Shown piece after piece: positions 43,201 to 51,893 of a stretch of 64,000 nucleotides of DNA. The stretch comes from Flavobacteriales bacterium (GTDB taxonomy: Bacteria > Bacteroidota > Bacteroidia > Flavobacteriales_F > PHOS-HE28). Within the stretch, counting starts at the first letter, position 1. The number at the start of each line of letters is the position of its first letter. The notes under the pieces were generated by a model, which searched no databases, was not told where the DNA came from, and saw only the letters and a program-made list of their open reading frames with translations. The stretch lies in the NCBI GenBank assembly GCA_016719225.1, contig JADKAN010000002.1, positions 372,001 to 436,000 on the forward strand. The letters are read 5' to 3'. The position numbers and the translations under genes were made by a program.

Positions 43201-46024
43201 TGGTGATGCTGGCCTGATCGGCCAAACAAGGCGGTGTACCTGGAACGCTATAAACGAATGTGCCAGGCGAGGTGGATCCTGGGGAGTACGTTCCACTGAA
43301 CCCGCTAAGCCATGTGCCGCCCGCTTGGGCATTCGGCAAGAGAGGAAAAAGGTTTTCGGGACTTCCGTTGGAGCAGAGTATCACCGTGGTATCGCGACCA
43401 GCAACCGGCGCTTGTGTTTCATTCACTATCACCGTAGCCTGATCATCCTGGCACGGTGCAACGCCGCTTACCGTATATGTGTAGGTTCCCGCCGGGTCCG
43501 TCCCCGGTTCGTATGTGCCATCGAAAAAGCCGTTCGGCCCGGTCCATGATCCACCGAATTCGGCACCGGTGAGCAAGAAGTAAAGATTGGTGGTGCTATT
43601 GACGGAGCAGAGTGAAAGCACGGCGTCCGTGCCGGCGTTCGGTGCAGCAGAGCTATTCACCGTAACCTCGGATTGGACGGCTGCGCAGGATCCAGTGGCT
43701 GCAATGGTATAGGTGTAGATACCCGGGTCCATGGTCGCTGGGTCATATTGCCCAGTTATGGCACCGCTCGGTCCGCTCCACGTTCCGCCAACGTCCGGTG
43801 TTCCACCCAATGCGGAGATAAGTGCGACCGGCGTGCCATTAGCGCATGTATTCAGGACAGCATCCACCCCCGGATCAGGGGCTGTTGTTTGTGCAACAGT
43901 GACCGTCGCCGTTGCGTTCGCGCAGGGTGCTGTACCAATGATGGTGTAGACGAAGCTTCCGGGTGAGTTAACAGCCGGATCATACATTCCGCCGATAAGT
44001 CCGCCGCTCCAAGACCCACCCAAGGCTGGCGTGCCGCCTAGGATCGGGAAGAGATCCACGGGTGCGCCATTCGCGCAGATCGAAAGGGTTGCATTGTTGC
44101 CAGCGTTGGGTGGCGCGGGCTCCGTGACCGTGACGGTCGCAGTGGCATTCGCGCAAGGTGCGGTTCCGCTTACGGTGTAGACGAAACTACCGGGCGCATT
44201 CACCGCAGGGTCATACATCCCTCCGACGAGTCCACCGCTCCAAGTTCCACCGGCAGTTGGTGTTCCTCCGAGCACTGAGAAGAGGTTCACCGGCGCACCG
44301 TTCGCGCAGATAGCCGTGGAAGCATCCGTGCCAGCGTTGGGCACTGCATTTTCGGTAACGGTCACATTGGCCGCGGCCGATACGCAACCGATCCCTCCGG
44401 TTACCGTGTAGACATAGATGCCCGACGCTTGTGTTGCGGGATCATACGTGTCCGCCACGGCTCCGCCGCCTTGAAGTGCCCAAGAGCCGCCAGCGTCCGG
44501 GCTTCCACCCAAACCTGTTGACAGTGCCACCGATGCACTGTTGGAGCAAAGTGTCAACGTTCCGTTCGTACCGGCCATAGGCTGCGGAACCACGGAAATG
44601 GTCACGGTGGAAGTGGCGTTCACACAAGCATTGCCGACGCGGTAGGTATACACGCCGGGAGGGTCCGTTGCAGGATCGAATTGGTCGGTGTGATCGACGC
44701 CCCCCGGGGCTTTCCAATGCCCGTTGGCCTGTGGAGTTCCACCGAGCTGGCTTAACAGGCTGAAGGCCACAGTGCCGGTGCACACGGAGATCACGGAATC
44801 CGTGCCTGCATCCACCGAGATGGGCGGCAGCACTGACGTGATGTTCACCGCCACGCCTGTGATGTTCTCTACCGGGCATGCACCATCGTTCACTTGGAAT
44901 ACCACGTTCACCGGGCTGTTGGCCACGTTACCGGTCCAACATACCGTGATGATGAGCGGGTTTGTGCCCGTTATATTAACAGTGGATCCGGGTAGGAGGG
45001 TCGCAGCTTGTGTTTGCACGGAGAGTACGGTACCGGCGTCGGGGTCGTTGAACACCAAGCTGAAACAGACAGGCACCCCATTGCATACTTCGATGGTGTT
45101 CGGTGAGGAAAGCAGGGAACCGGGCAGCGCATTGGTACCCGGTCCGCCGGGCCCGTTCAACGTGGCATCATTAGGCTGGGGGGCACTGCCGGAGCAAGGC
45201 ATGCACACGAAGGCCATGTCCCGCATCACTGTGCCGATATAGTTGCCTGCGGCATCGTATTGGGTCACGGCCACAACGAAGACAAGAAAGCCGATCGTTG
45301 TGGGTGTGAATTGCAGCTGTCCCGTCACGGGGTCGATCGTGGCACCTACCACGGGTTGAAGGGCGGTATGGCCCGTTTGGTAGCCGATGGCAGCGGACGA
45401 GTTCGCGAAGCCCCGTGCCCCGATCAGGGAATACACCAAGGAATCACTTTCGGGATCCACAGCCCCGAAGTTGGCGTAGACGGGTTGTCCGATGCACACG
45501 TTCGGCACCACATTCTGCGAAAAGGTGGGTGAACTGTTACAGGGCGCGAGGTCGTTGCGCAAGAGGCCTTCCAAATAGATACCCGGCGCACCTACGAGGT
45601 CCACCGTGGGCGGCCGGCAACAAATGGCCCACCACATCCGCCAGCCGCCGGCGCAAGGCGGCAGGTTCAGCAACACTTGGTAACTGCCCTGCCAAACGCC
45701 CATCAGGCCACCTCCGTTGCACACCGTATTCGGCAGTTCGGCCGCACACACTTGGCTTACCTCCACCAGCGGGGGTGGAAGAAGGAGCGTGTCGAAGCTG
45801 GCACAAGCACTGGCGACATGAAGCAATTGCGGAAAACCCACGGCCCCCGAAGTACAGTCGAAGAAGAGGTCGACGGTGACCAAGTAGTTGTTCCCACCTT
45901 GGCACTCCCACGTGATGTTCCCGCCGAGATAGTGCGACGCCCGGGCCTCCGATGCAGATGCGATCAGCAACGTTGCCACGGCAAAGCGCAGCAACGGTTT
46001 CAGCATCCGGTGGAAGAAGGACAT
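40265..46024 (-). CDS. Giant repeat surface protein with PKD domains, T9SS type B cargo
   Basis: 1919 residues. The signal peptide ends near ASEARASHY. A Cys-rich N-terminal domain follows (about 30-270, ITWECQGGNNYLVTVDLFFD). Sixteen tandem repeats of about 78 residues occupy about 400-1660; each has AG-x-D-x(5)-C, NLF-x-x-LGG, D-x-GG-x-WSG, YDPA, G-x-Y-x-YTV and PC. Two PKD-like domains come next (about 1665-1830, with CAWDLGNGSTSD and TYAWDFGG). The type B sorting domain ends the protein (NAFSPDGDGHNDLF, VVDRWGHLAF, RIGHVTLLR). It would be exported by T9SS and displayed at the surface, probably as an adhesin. Its promoter appears complete (GTTG-N18-TATGTTTG). Confidence 0.92.
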   Translation of the reverse strand: MSFFHRMLKPLLRFAVATLLIASASEARASHYLGGNITWECQGGNNYLVTVDLFFDCTSGAVGFPQLLHVASACASFDTLLLPPPLVEVSQVCAAELPNTVCNGGGLMGVWQGSYQVLLNLPPCAGGWRMWWAICCRPPTVDLVGAPGIYLEGLLRNDLAPCNSSPTFSQNVVPNVCIGQPVYANFGAVDPESDSLVYSLIGARGFANSSAAIGYQTGHTALQPVVGATIDPVTGQLQFTPTTIGFLVFVVAVTQYDAAGNYIGTVMRDMAFVCMPCSGSAPQPNDATLNGPGGPGTNALPGSLLSSPNTIEVCNGVPVCFSLVFNDPDAGTVLSVQTQAATLLPGSTVNITGTNPLIITVCWTGNVANSPVNVVFQVNDGACPVENITGVAVNITSVLPPISVDAGTDSVISVCTGTVAFSLLSQLGGTPQANGHWKAPGGVDHTDQFDPATDPPGVYTYRVGNACVNATSTVTISVVPQPMAGTNGTLTLCSNSASVALSTGLGGSPDAGGSWALQGGGAVADTYDPATQASGIYVYTVTGGIGCVSAAANVTVTENAVPNAGTDASTAICANGAPVNLFSVLGGTPTAGGTWSGGLVGGMYDPAVNAPGSFVYTVSGTAPCANATATVTVTEPAPPNAGNNATLSICANGAPVDLFPILGGTPALGGSWSGGLIGGMYDPAVNSPGSFVYTIIGTAPCANATATVTVAQTTAPDPGVDAVLNTCANGTPVALISALGGTPDVGGTWSGPSGAITGQYDPATMDPGIYTYTIAATGSCAAVQSEVTVNSSAAPNAGTDAVLSLCSVNSTTNLYFLLTGAEFGGSWTGPNGFFDGTYEPGTDPAGTYTYTVSGVAPCQDDQATVIVNETQAPVAGRDTTVILCSNGSPENLFPLLPNAQAGGTWLSGFSGTYSPGSTSPGTFVYSVPGTPPCLADQASITIVESTPPNAGTDASIILCDQGSAVNIFTTLDTADAGGSWSGPSTVVSNMYDPATMLGGAYVYTVVGTAPCANTSATITVTETGSPDAGSDGTVSLCSNGALTDLFAQLGGNPDAGGSWSSGIIGGILDPSSLSAGTHTFTYTLAATAPCTSDAANVVVTISAPPSAGADASISVCDQGSAVNIFTALGAADSGGTWSGPSTVVGNMYDPATMNGGAYMYTVVGTAPCANTSATITVTETGSPDAGSDGTVSLCSNGALTDLFAQLGGSPDAGGSWSGPSAIAGGVFDPASDLEGAYTYSISGTAPCLGASSQVVVSVEILPYAGGDGVDSVCTGETPFDLSTVLQGSPQPGGTWTLGSTIVPSTFDPGSSSAGTYTYTVQGNVCPAATSTVTIDVAPGPNAGQDNAIALCSTGPVVNLLGLLSGTPDAGGTWAGPDGSSANGTLDPSASPAGAYTYTVAGNANCTAASATIVVSISQAASAGGNGALTLCSSQAPYLLISALTGSPDQGGSWTGPSPVNANGTLTPSNSGSGDYIYTVTPALPCPVASAQVAVVITQAPNAGLDADATLCNTFPALPLINLLGGTPDLNGIWTDPNGQISNGSFAPGMSVPGQYTYDAPAIANCPTETSIVDISVATAAFAGLDGDTIVCANGAAFALEGLLQGPYDTGGQWSGPAGPLSNDSFHPAYDPAGTYLYTVSSPHPCLQDIAQVVVQVLAVPSADPTFTMGSGCVPTEVTFNSGYTGEGNCAWDLGNGSTSDSCGTVTVTYTVPGQYFVTFTADPGNGCTVEHPLGTAIVVANEPVAAFNMVRDHIGTLDPVAAFSNQSSGATTYAWDFGGLGTSELFSPQFSFPYGVEDIYTVCLTAFATPTCSDTVCADLLVPANAFTFVPNAFSPDGDGHNDLFMPINTAVDRNDYNFIVVDRWGHLAFITEDPDAGWDGNLPNGTAAAIGVYVWKLYGTEAISATKFERIGHVTLLR
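42372..43143 (-). repeat. Recent duplication of a two-repeat unit inside the 1919-residue surface protein
   Basis: Bases 42372-42672 and 42843-43143 are near-identical at an offset of 471 bp (157 codons, two repeats). They include a run of 104 identical bases (42441-42544 and 42912-43015), while the other repeats are far more divergent. Confidence 0.8.
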
Positions 46025-46058
46025 GGAGCGAGCAGTGGAGATCCGCGTAGGTAACCTT

Positions 46059-46088
46059 CAAACATAGGGAAAAGCGCCCAGATACAAC
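46059..46088 (-). promoter_or_regulatory. Promoter of the giant repeat protein (GTTG-N18-TATGTTTG)
   Basis: Perfect -7 TATGTTTG (46059-46066) with GTTG 18 bases upstream (46085-46088), about 34 bases before the ATG. The mraZ promoter has the same GTTG-N18 arrangement. Confidence 0.6.
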
Positions 46089-46098
46089 GGGCGCTTTT
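46070..46098. terminator. Perfect 10-bp hairpin inside a divergent intergenic region
   Basis: AAAAGCGCCC-agatacaac-GGGCGCTTTT. It looks like a bidirectional terminator but lies between two divergent genes and spans the promoter spacer, with the -33 box in the loop, so it may be regulatory or a relic. Confidence 0.55.
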
Positions 46099-46349
46099 CC
46101 CGATTTGTCGCCGGTCTTTATCGGTGCTGCTCCAAACGGGAACAAAAGAGTTCGCTCCTACACCATGTCTACGGGGAAAAAGTTGGCCCGGCGCACTTTC
46201 GCGGCTTCGGAAAAGTGTGTTATTGGCGGCATCAAATGCTGCTTTTCGGCTGGGCCCGAATGCCACTTTGTTGCCTATGTACAAGTTGCCCGCGCTACCC
46301 TACATTTGGCCCCCTTCGCCCGGAACAAGCCGGGGTGGGCCACCGGCCG
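46099..46349 (+). other. Leader region of the TonB-dependent receptor gene
   Basis: No convincing gene. TACATTTG at 46301-46308 is a perfect -7 element 41 bases before the receptor ATG. A GC-rich CCCGG/CCGGG inverted repeat lies between it and the start. No riboswitch class was recognised. Confidence 0.45.
46301..46308 (+). promoter_or_regulatory. -7 element (TACATTTG) of the TonB-dependent receptor gene
   Basis: Perfect TAnnTTTG, 41 bases before ATG 46350; no -33 box at the usual distance. Confidence 0.45.
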
Positions 46350-48938
46350 ATGAGCAGACCTTACCCAACGTCATCCGTATTCCTTCGTCTTTCCGCGGTG
46401 CTCGCAGTTTGCGGTTTCTTTTCAGCGGGATCCTTCGCCCAGCGGGACAGTACCCTCACTCCGGCGGATAGTTCGTTGCTCATCACCCGGCCCGACACGT
46501 CCGCACTTCATCAGGATCTGCAAGCAGCCGGCTTCACCGTCTCCAGCAGCGACCTGGATGCGGAGATCGCCGGGCAGGACGTTTCCGGCATCCTACGTTC
46601 CTCCCGTGATGTGTTCAATTCCACCGCAGGGTTCACGTTCGGGGCAGCACGCTTCCGGATCCGTGGCTTGGGAGGTGAGAACAGCCCTGTCAGTCTGAAC
46701 GGGATCGTGGTGAACGACCTGGAGAACGGCTATGCAAGCTGGAGCAACTGGGGCGGCTTGAACGATGTGACCCGCTGGAGCGAAAGCCGCACCGGTGTAG
46801 GTTCTTCCCGGTTCGGTTTCGGAGGAATGGGTGGCTGGAGCAACATCGATCTGCGTGCCTCCCAGTTGCGCAAAGGTGTCCGCATCTCCTACGCGCTCAC
46901 CAACCGCACCTATCGCCATCGCGCCATGGCCACCTACAACACGGGAGTGTTACCAAGCGGTTGGGCGTTCAGTTTCAGTGCTTCCCGCCGGTGGAGCAAC
47001 GAGGGCTACGTCCCGGGCACTTTCTATGATGCGGGCGCTTACTTCCTTTCCGTGGAGAAGAAGATCAACGCCAAACACAGCATCGGCTTCGTCGGCTTGG
47101 GTGCGCCCATCATCAGTGGGCGGGCGGGCTTGGCTGTGGCAGAGGCCCAGACCCTCACGGACGATCATTACTACAACCCGAACTGGGGTTTCCAGGACGG
47201 CGAAAAGCGGAATGCCAACGTGAGCAACGACCACAAGCCGCTCTTCATCCTCAGCGACTACTGGAAGCCGAACGATCGCACTAAGGTGAACACCAGCTTG
47301 CTCTACAGTTTCGGCCGGGATGGCTATACCGCGCTGAACTGGTACGATGCCCCCGACCCGCGCCCTGATTACTATCGCTACCTGCCCAGCTACTATAGCG
47401 ACACGGATCCCGGAATAGCGAACGACATCACCAGCGCATGGCAGAACAGCACCAACACCAGCCAGATCGACTGGGCGCAGCTCTATTTCGCCAACGGTAA
47501 GAATCTATACACCGTAAAGGATGCCGAGGGTATCAGCGGTAATAACATCACCGGCGATCGCAGCAAATACATCGTGGAGGATCGTCGTCAGGATCCAACG
47601 CGCATCGCGGTGAACAGCGTGATGGAACGGAAACTCGATGACAACACGGACCTTACCGTCGGGGCCAGCTACAACAGCCAGAAGACGCACTACTTCAAGG
47701 TGATCGAGGACCTGCTCGGCGGTGACTACTGGGTGGACCTGGACCAGTTCGCAGCCCGCGACAGCGACGACCCCAACGCTGCGCAGAACAACCTCGCCAC
47801 GCCGAACCACGTGGTGAAGGTGGGCGATGAATTCGGATACGACTATAACATCAAGACCAACGTGATCAACGCCTTCGGGCAATTGGAAAAGCGCTGGAAG
47901 AAAGTGGAGGGCTACGTGGGCGTATCGGCCTCCAGCACCAGCTTTTTCCGCCAAGGCAACTACCAAAAGGCACTTTTCCCCACCACCTCACTCGGTAAGA
48001 GCGAAGTGCAGTCGTTCATCCACGGAGGCATTAAAGGCGGTGTGGTCTACAAGATCGACGGCCGCAATTACATCACCGCCAACGCCGCCTTCTTAAGTGA
48101 TGCGCCCACCGCGCGCAGCGCATACCTCAGCCCACGCACACGGGACGCTCTGCTTCCGGGCCTCACAACGGAAAAGTCCCTAGGCGGCGATATCGGCTAC
48201 GAAGTGCGCATGGCCCGCGTGAAGGGCCGCGCTACCCTGTACTACATCAGCAGCACCGATGGCGTTTGGAGCCGCAGCTTCTACCATGACGTGTACCAGA
48301 CCTTCGTGAATTACTCCATGACCGGGGTAAGCGTGGAGAACGCCGGCATCGAACTCGCCGCAGAGGTGAAGCTCAGCCCGACGTGGCAGCTCACCGCCGT
48401 TTATGCGGACGGCCTTTTCACCTACAATAGCCGCCCAAGCGCCACGGTGACCCGGGACAACAGTGATACCGCCCTCGCGGTGGACCGCACCGTGTATTGG
48501 AAAGGTTATCGTGTAGGCGGGATGCCACAGCGCGCCGCATCCATCGGCTTCCGCTACAGCGACCCCAAGTATTGGAGCATCGGTGCCAACGCCAACTACT
48601 TCGGCAACATCTACCTGGACCCGAACCCGGACCGCCGCACCGCGGAGGCGCTCGGCAACTTCGTAGCCGAGGATCCACAGTGGAACCAACTGCTCGACCA
48701 GACCAAACTGGATGATGGCTTCACCGTGGACATCTTCTTCACCAAGAGCTGGCGTTTCAAGAAGAAATACCGCATCGGTTTCAACCTCTCCGTAAGCAAC
48801 GTCCTGGACAACACCGACCTCATTACCGGCGGGTATGAGCAGCTCCGCTACGACCCCACCCAGATCGGTAAATTCCCGCCCAAGCTCAGCTATATGTATG
48901 GCCGCACGTACTTCGGCATGGTCACCTTCAGCTTCTGA
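46350..48938 (+). CDS. TonB-dependent receptor
   Basis: 862 residues from ATG 46350; earlier in-frame codons would precede the signal peptide (LSAVLAVCGFFSAGSFAQ). The plug domain (about 60-190) has ILRSSRDVFNSTAGFTF, FRIRGLGGENSPVSLNGI and a GGMGGWSNIDLRAS turn. The barrel follows, with a TonB-receptor-type ending (YMYGRTYFGMVTFSF). No N-terminal carboxypeptidase-like domain and no SusD gene nearby, so it is not a standard polysaccharide-utilisation pair. It would import a substrate across the outer membrane using TonB. The next two genes (DUF5689 lipoprotein and a T9SS type A protein) follow closely on the same strand and probably form its operon. Confidence 0.9.
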   Translation: MSRPYPTSSVFLRLSAVLAVCGFFSAGSFAQRDSTLTPADSSLLITRPDTSALHQDLQAAGFTVSSSDLDAEIAGQDVSGILRSSRDVFNSTAGFTFGAARFRIRGLGGENSPVSLNGIVVNDLENGYASWSNWGGLNDVTRWSESRTGVGSSRFGFGGMGGWSNIDLRASQLRKGVRISYALTNRTYRHRAMATYNTGVLPSGWAFSFSASRRWSNEGYVPGTFYDAGAYFLSVEKKINAKHSIGFVGLGAPIISGRAGLAVAEAQTLTDDHYYNPNWGFQDGEKRNANVSNDHKPLFILSDYWKPNDRTKVNTSLLYSFGRDGYTALNWYDAPDPRPDYYRYLPSYYSDTDPGIANDITSAWQNSTNTSQIDWAQLYFANGKNLYTVKDAEGISGNNITGDRSKYIVEDRRQDPTRIAVNSVMERKLDDNTDLTVGASYNSQKTHYFKVIEDLLGGDYWVDLDQFAARDSDDPNAAQNNLATPNHVVKVGDEFGYDYNIKTNVINAFGQLEKRWKKVEGYVGVSASSTSFFRQGNYQKALFPTTSLGKSEVQSFIHGGIKGGVVYKIDGRNYITANAAFLSDAPTARSAYLSPRTRDALLPGLTTEKSLGGDIGYEVRMARVKGRATLYYISSTDGVWSRSFYHDVYQTFVNYSMTGVSVENAGIELAAEVKLSPTWQLTAVYADGLFTYNSRPSATVTRDNSDTALAVDRTVYWKGYRVGGMPQRAASIGFRYSDPKYWSIGANANYFGNIYLDPNPDRRTAEALGNFVAEDPQWNQLLDQTKLDDGFTVDIFFTKSWRFKKKYRIGFNLSVSNVLDNTDLITGGYEQLRYDPTQIGKFPPKLSYMYGRTYFGMVTFSF

Positions 48939-48949
48939 TCCCCACACCC

Positions 48950-50275
48950 ATGAGATCCCTTTCCCCCGTTAGCCGCACCTTGTTGTTCGCAGTGCCCCTG
49001 ATCCTCGCCACGGCCGTAGGCTGCAAAAAGGAATACGACACGCCGCCCGTGCGCACGCTTGGTAGTGGCAACGTGGTCACCATAGCCCAATTGAAGGCGA
49101 TGTACCAAGGCGTTCCGGTGCACTTCAGCGACAGCGCCAACGCGATCAACACCGTATACGCCGTAGTGACCGCCGACGAGCAGAACGGCAACCTCTACAA
49201 GAACGTCTACGTGCAGGACGCCACCGGTGCCATTGCCGTGCGTTTGCTCTTCTCCGGCGGCCTTTACCAGGGTGATTCCATCCGCATCTACCTGCCAGGC
49301 ACAGTGCTCAGTCCCTATAACGGCCTGATGCAATTGGACAGCGTGAACGTGGATAACAACATCGTGAAGCAGGCTACCAATGTGTACGTGGCTCCAACGC
49401 CCACCACCATGACCGAGCTCGCCACACAAGCCGGCTTGGGCGGGGCGCTCCAAAGCAAGTTGATCACCCTTAGTGGGGTTGAATTCGTCGCCGGTGACAC
49501 CTCCCTTACGTACGCTGACCCTGTGAACCAGCTAACGCTAAACCGCACGTTGGAGAACTGTTTCGGCACTACGGCCGTGGTGCGCAGCAGCGGCTATTCG
49601 AATTTCGCTGGACAGCATCTCCCCACGGGCAAGGGCAATTTCACCGGCATCGCGAGTTGGTTCGGTAGCGCCGCACAGCTTTACGTGCGAGACATCAATG
49701 AAGTGCAGTTGACCGGGCCGCGTTGTGGCATGGCTTCCTGCGATCCAGCCAATTCGCTGAATGAGAATTTCGATGGCGTGGTGAACAACGCGGACGTCAA
49801 TGCCGAATGCTGGTTGGACCTGTTCACCACTGGGACCGGAAAGTGGAAAGGAAAGATCATCGGCAGCGAATCGTTCGCCGAAGTGGCCCCGCCCAGCTTC
49901 GATGCCTCTACGGTCAGCTGGCTTATTTCCGCACCGCTTCAGTACAGTGCAGGTATGCAGCTCAGCTTTATAAGCTCGTTGGGCAGCGGTTGGCAGCACG
50001 ATGGCGTGGAAGTGTTGATCAGCACGGACATCAACCTCACCAACGCCGCTTCCGTATTGGCGGCGCCTTGGCAGAATGTCACCGGTGCAACGCTTGCGGG
50101 AAGTGCCACTCCTGCAGGTACGTTGTCAACAGTTGGGACATGGGTCCCTTCGGGAAACATCGATCTCTCGGCATACCTCACCGCAGGTGATAACTTTGTG
50201 GTCGCCTTCAAATACAGCGGGAACCCTGCCAGCCAGGCCACTCGTTACCGCATTGACAACGTCTCCGTACAGTAA
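48950..50275 (+). CDS. DUF5689 domain-containing lipoprotein
   Basis: 441 residues. The lipoprotein signal ends at ATAVGCKKEYD. The DUF5689 region (about 35-240) has VVTIAQLKAMYQG, AVVTADEQNGNLYKNVYVQD and DSIRIYLPGTVLSPYNGLMQ, an OB-like beta domain. The C-terminal half (about 265-441) is a jelly-roll-like beta sandwich (SWLISAPLQYSAGMQLSFI, TRYRIDNVSVQ). Such proteins often follow TonB-dependent receptors in Bacteroidota and probably sit on the outer membrane as surface partners. Ligand unknown. Confidence 0.85.
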   Translation: MRSLSPVSRTLLFAVPLILATAVGCKKEYDTPPVRTLGSGNVVTIAQLKAMYQGVPVHFSDSANAINTVYAVVTADEQNGNLYKNVYVQDATGAIAVRLLFSGGLYQGDSIRIYLPGTVLSPYNGLMQLDSVNVDNNIVKQATNVYVAPTPTTMTELATQAGLGGALQSKLITLSGVEFVAGDTSLTYADPVNQLTLNRTLENCFGTTAVVRSSGYSNFAGQHLPTGKGNFTGIASWFGSAAQLYVRDINEVQLTGPRCGMASCDPANSLNENFDGVVNNADVNAECWLDLFTTGTGKWKGKIIGSESFAEVAPPSFDASTVSWLISAPLQYSAGMQLSFISSLGSGWQHDGVEVLISTDINLTNAASVLAAPWQNVTGATLAGSATPAGTLSTVGTWVPSGNIDLSAYLTAGDNFVVAFKYSGNPASQATRYRIDNVSVQ

Positions 50276-50322
50276 ACCCTTGACCCAACTCCGCTGATGC
50301 AGGCGGAAAAAACCCGTAGAAC

Positions 50323-51711
50323 ATGAAGAACGCATTACTCTTAGCACTGGCACTTACGGCCGGAGCAAGCCAAGCACAGCTTTTCCAAAGCGGATTCGAG
50401 ACCTGGAACGCCGGTGTGCCGGAAGGCTGGGGCGGCTCCAAGACCAGCACAACGCCGACCTTTACGTACACGGAAACCACCACCGACCCGCACGCGGGCA
50501 CAAGTGCCGCAAGTATCCATGTTGCGAATGAGAGCCACCAGCGCTTGACCACTTTGCCGCTTACCGTAACAAGTGGCAACCAATACACGGTTTCCTTTTG
50601 GGTACGGGGCACGGGAAGTATTCGTGCAGGTCTGTTCGATAACCGCGTTACAGCTTCTGGATACGCTTACGGCAGCTATGTGGATGCCACTTCAACTTGG
50701 GCATTGGTAACGCAACAGATCCTCGCGGACAACGATTATGCCGCGGCCGAATTTATTATTTCCACCAAAGGAACAACGACCACTCCTGCGGATGTGGTGG
50801 TGGATGATGTAACGATCACAGAGAACGGTGCTGCTGTGCCTGTCTCAATCTATTCCATCCAATTCACCACGGACCCTAGTGGGGATTCACCGCTTGCGGG
50901 TCAGAACGTTTTGGTCGGTGGGATCGTAAGTGCTGTGGATTCTGTGACCAACGGTGCTACTCCTGTGCCACAGAATGTATACTACCTGCAAGATGCCCCC
51001 GGAGCTTGGAACGGTATTTACGTGTTTGACTACCCGAGTTCCCCGAACCACCCGCAGATCGGCGACTCCATCGTATTGAGCGCTTCGGTGACGGAGTATT
51101 TTGGCATCACTGAATTGAGCAACATTACTAGTTTCCAAACTGTTCAGAGCGGGCTTGCTCCCCATGCACCCTTGGTTATTTTGTCCGGAGAGGTTGCCAA
51201 TGAAGCGCTTGAAAGTGTACTTGTCCAAGTGCAGAATGCGAACTGCACTGTAATTCCGAGCGGGGCCACTTTCGGCAAGTGGAATGCAGATGATGGCAGT
51301 GGTGATGCCATTATCGGAAAGGAGATGTATACGACCACTCCTGCTCCAATTTTGGGACAATCCTATAACGTAACGGGCATAGTAAGTTTCGGCTTCGATG
51401 AATATGCCATCCAGCCCCGCATGGCCAGCGATGTGGAGATCGCCAGCAGCATTGCCGACGCAGGCGTGCTCGCCACCGTGCAAGTGGGCCCCAACCCTGC
51501 TACGGAGCAGCTCACGGTCAACCTGGGCCAAGCCGCGAACACCAGTGTTTCCTACACGCTAACGGACCTCCAGGGCCGCACGCTGCAAAGCGGTGTGTTC
51601 ACCGGCGAGCGTGGCGAGTTGCAAGTGGCGTCCATGGCCACAGGCTTTTACCACCTCACGTTGCGTAGCGCCAAAATGGTCAAGTCCTTCGGCGTTCAGG
51701 TGGTGCGTTGA
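50323..51711 (+). CDS. T9SS type A sorting-domain protein with carbohydrate-binding-like and OB-like domains
   Basis: 462 residues. Signal peptide (LLALALTAGASQAQ). A beta-sandwich (about 20-165, FQSGFETWNAGVPEGWGG, VVVDDVTI) resembles carbohydrate-binding modules. An OB-like segment (about 170-370, NVLVGGIVSAVDS, VYYLQDAPGAWNGIYVFD) recalls DUF5689. The C-terminal type A sorting signal has VQVGPNPATEQLTVNLG and TGFYHLTLRSAKMVKSFGVQ. It should be secreted through T9SS and lipid-anchored by the sortase system. Likely works with the upstream receptor and DUF5689 lipoprotein. A strong terminator follows. Confidence 0.85.
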   Translation: MKNALLLALALTAGASQAQLFQSGFETWNAGVPEGWGGSKTSTTPTFTYTETTTDPHAGTSAASIHVANESHQRLTTLPLTVTSGNQYTVSFWVRGTGSIRAGLFDNRVTASGYAYGSYVDATSTWALVTQQILADNDYAAAEFIISTKGTTTTPADVVVDDVTITENGAAVPVSIYSIQFTTDPSGDSPLAGQNVLVGGIVSAVDSVTNGATPVPQNVYYLQDAPGAWNGIYVFDYPSSPNHPQIGDSIVLSASVTEYFGITELSNITSFQTVQSGLAPHAPLVILSGEVANEALESVLVQVQNANCTVIPSGATFGKWNADDGSGDAIIGKEMYTTTPAPILGQSYNVTGIVSFGFDEYAIQPRMASDVEIASSIADAGVLATVQVGPNPATEQLTVNLGQAANTSVSYTLTDLQGRTLQSGVFTGERGELQVASMATGFYHLTLRSAKMVKSFGVQVVR

Positions 51712-51730
51712 ACAAAGTTCCCATTCAGTG

Positions 51731-51762
51731 AAAAAGGCCATCCGCAAGGGTGGCCTTTTTTT
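51731..51762 (+). terminator. Strong intrinsic terminator after the T9SS type A gene
   Basis: AAAAAGGCCATCC-GCAA-GGGTGGCCTTTTT (13-bp stem with one G-T pair, GNRA-type loop), followed by TT. It closes the receptor operon and faces the convergent hydrolase gene. Confidence 0.88.
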
Positions 51763-51893
51763 GTGTTCGAAGATCCGTTTCGGGGCGCGAGTCCAGAGTC
51801 GACAAGAATTGTTTGGAGTGGATCCCACGGGATCTTCCCCGCACAAGAACGACTTGTATATGCTCAGGAAAACAAACCGCAGTGGAGCTGGCA

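Noticed and set aside
46099..46349. Riboswitch (for example cobalamin) ahead of the TonB-dependent receptor
   Set aside because: No conserved riboswitch core could be recognised; only a simple GC-rich inverted repeat.
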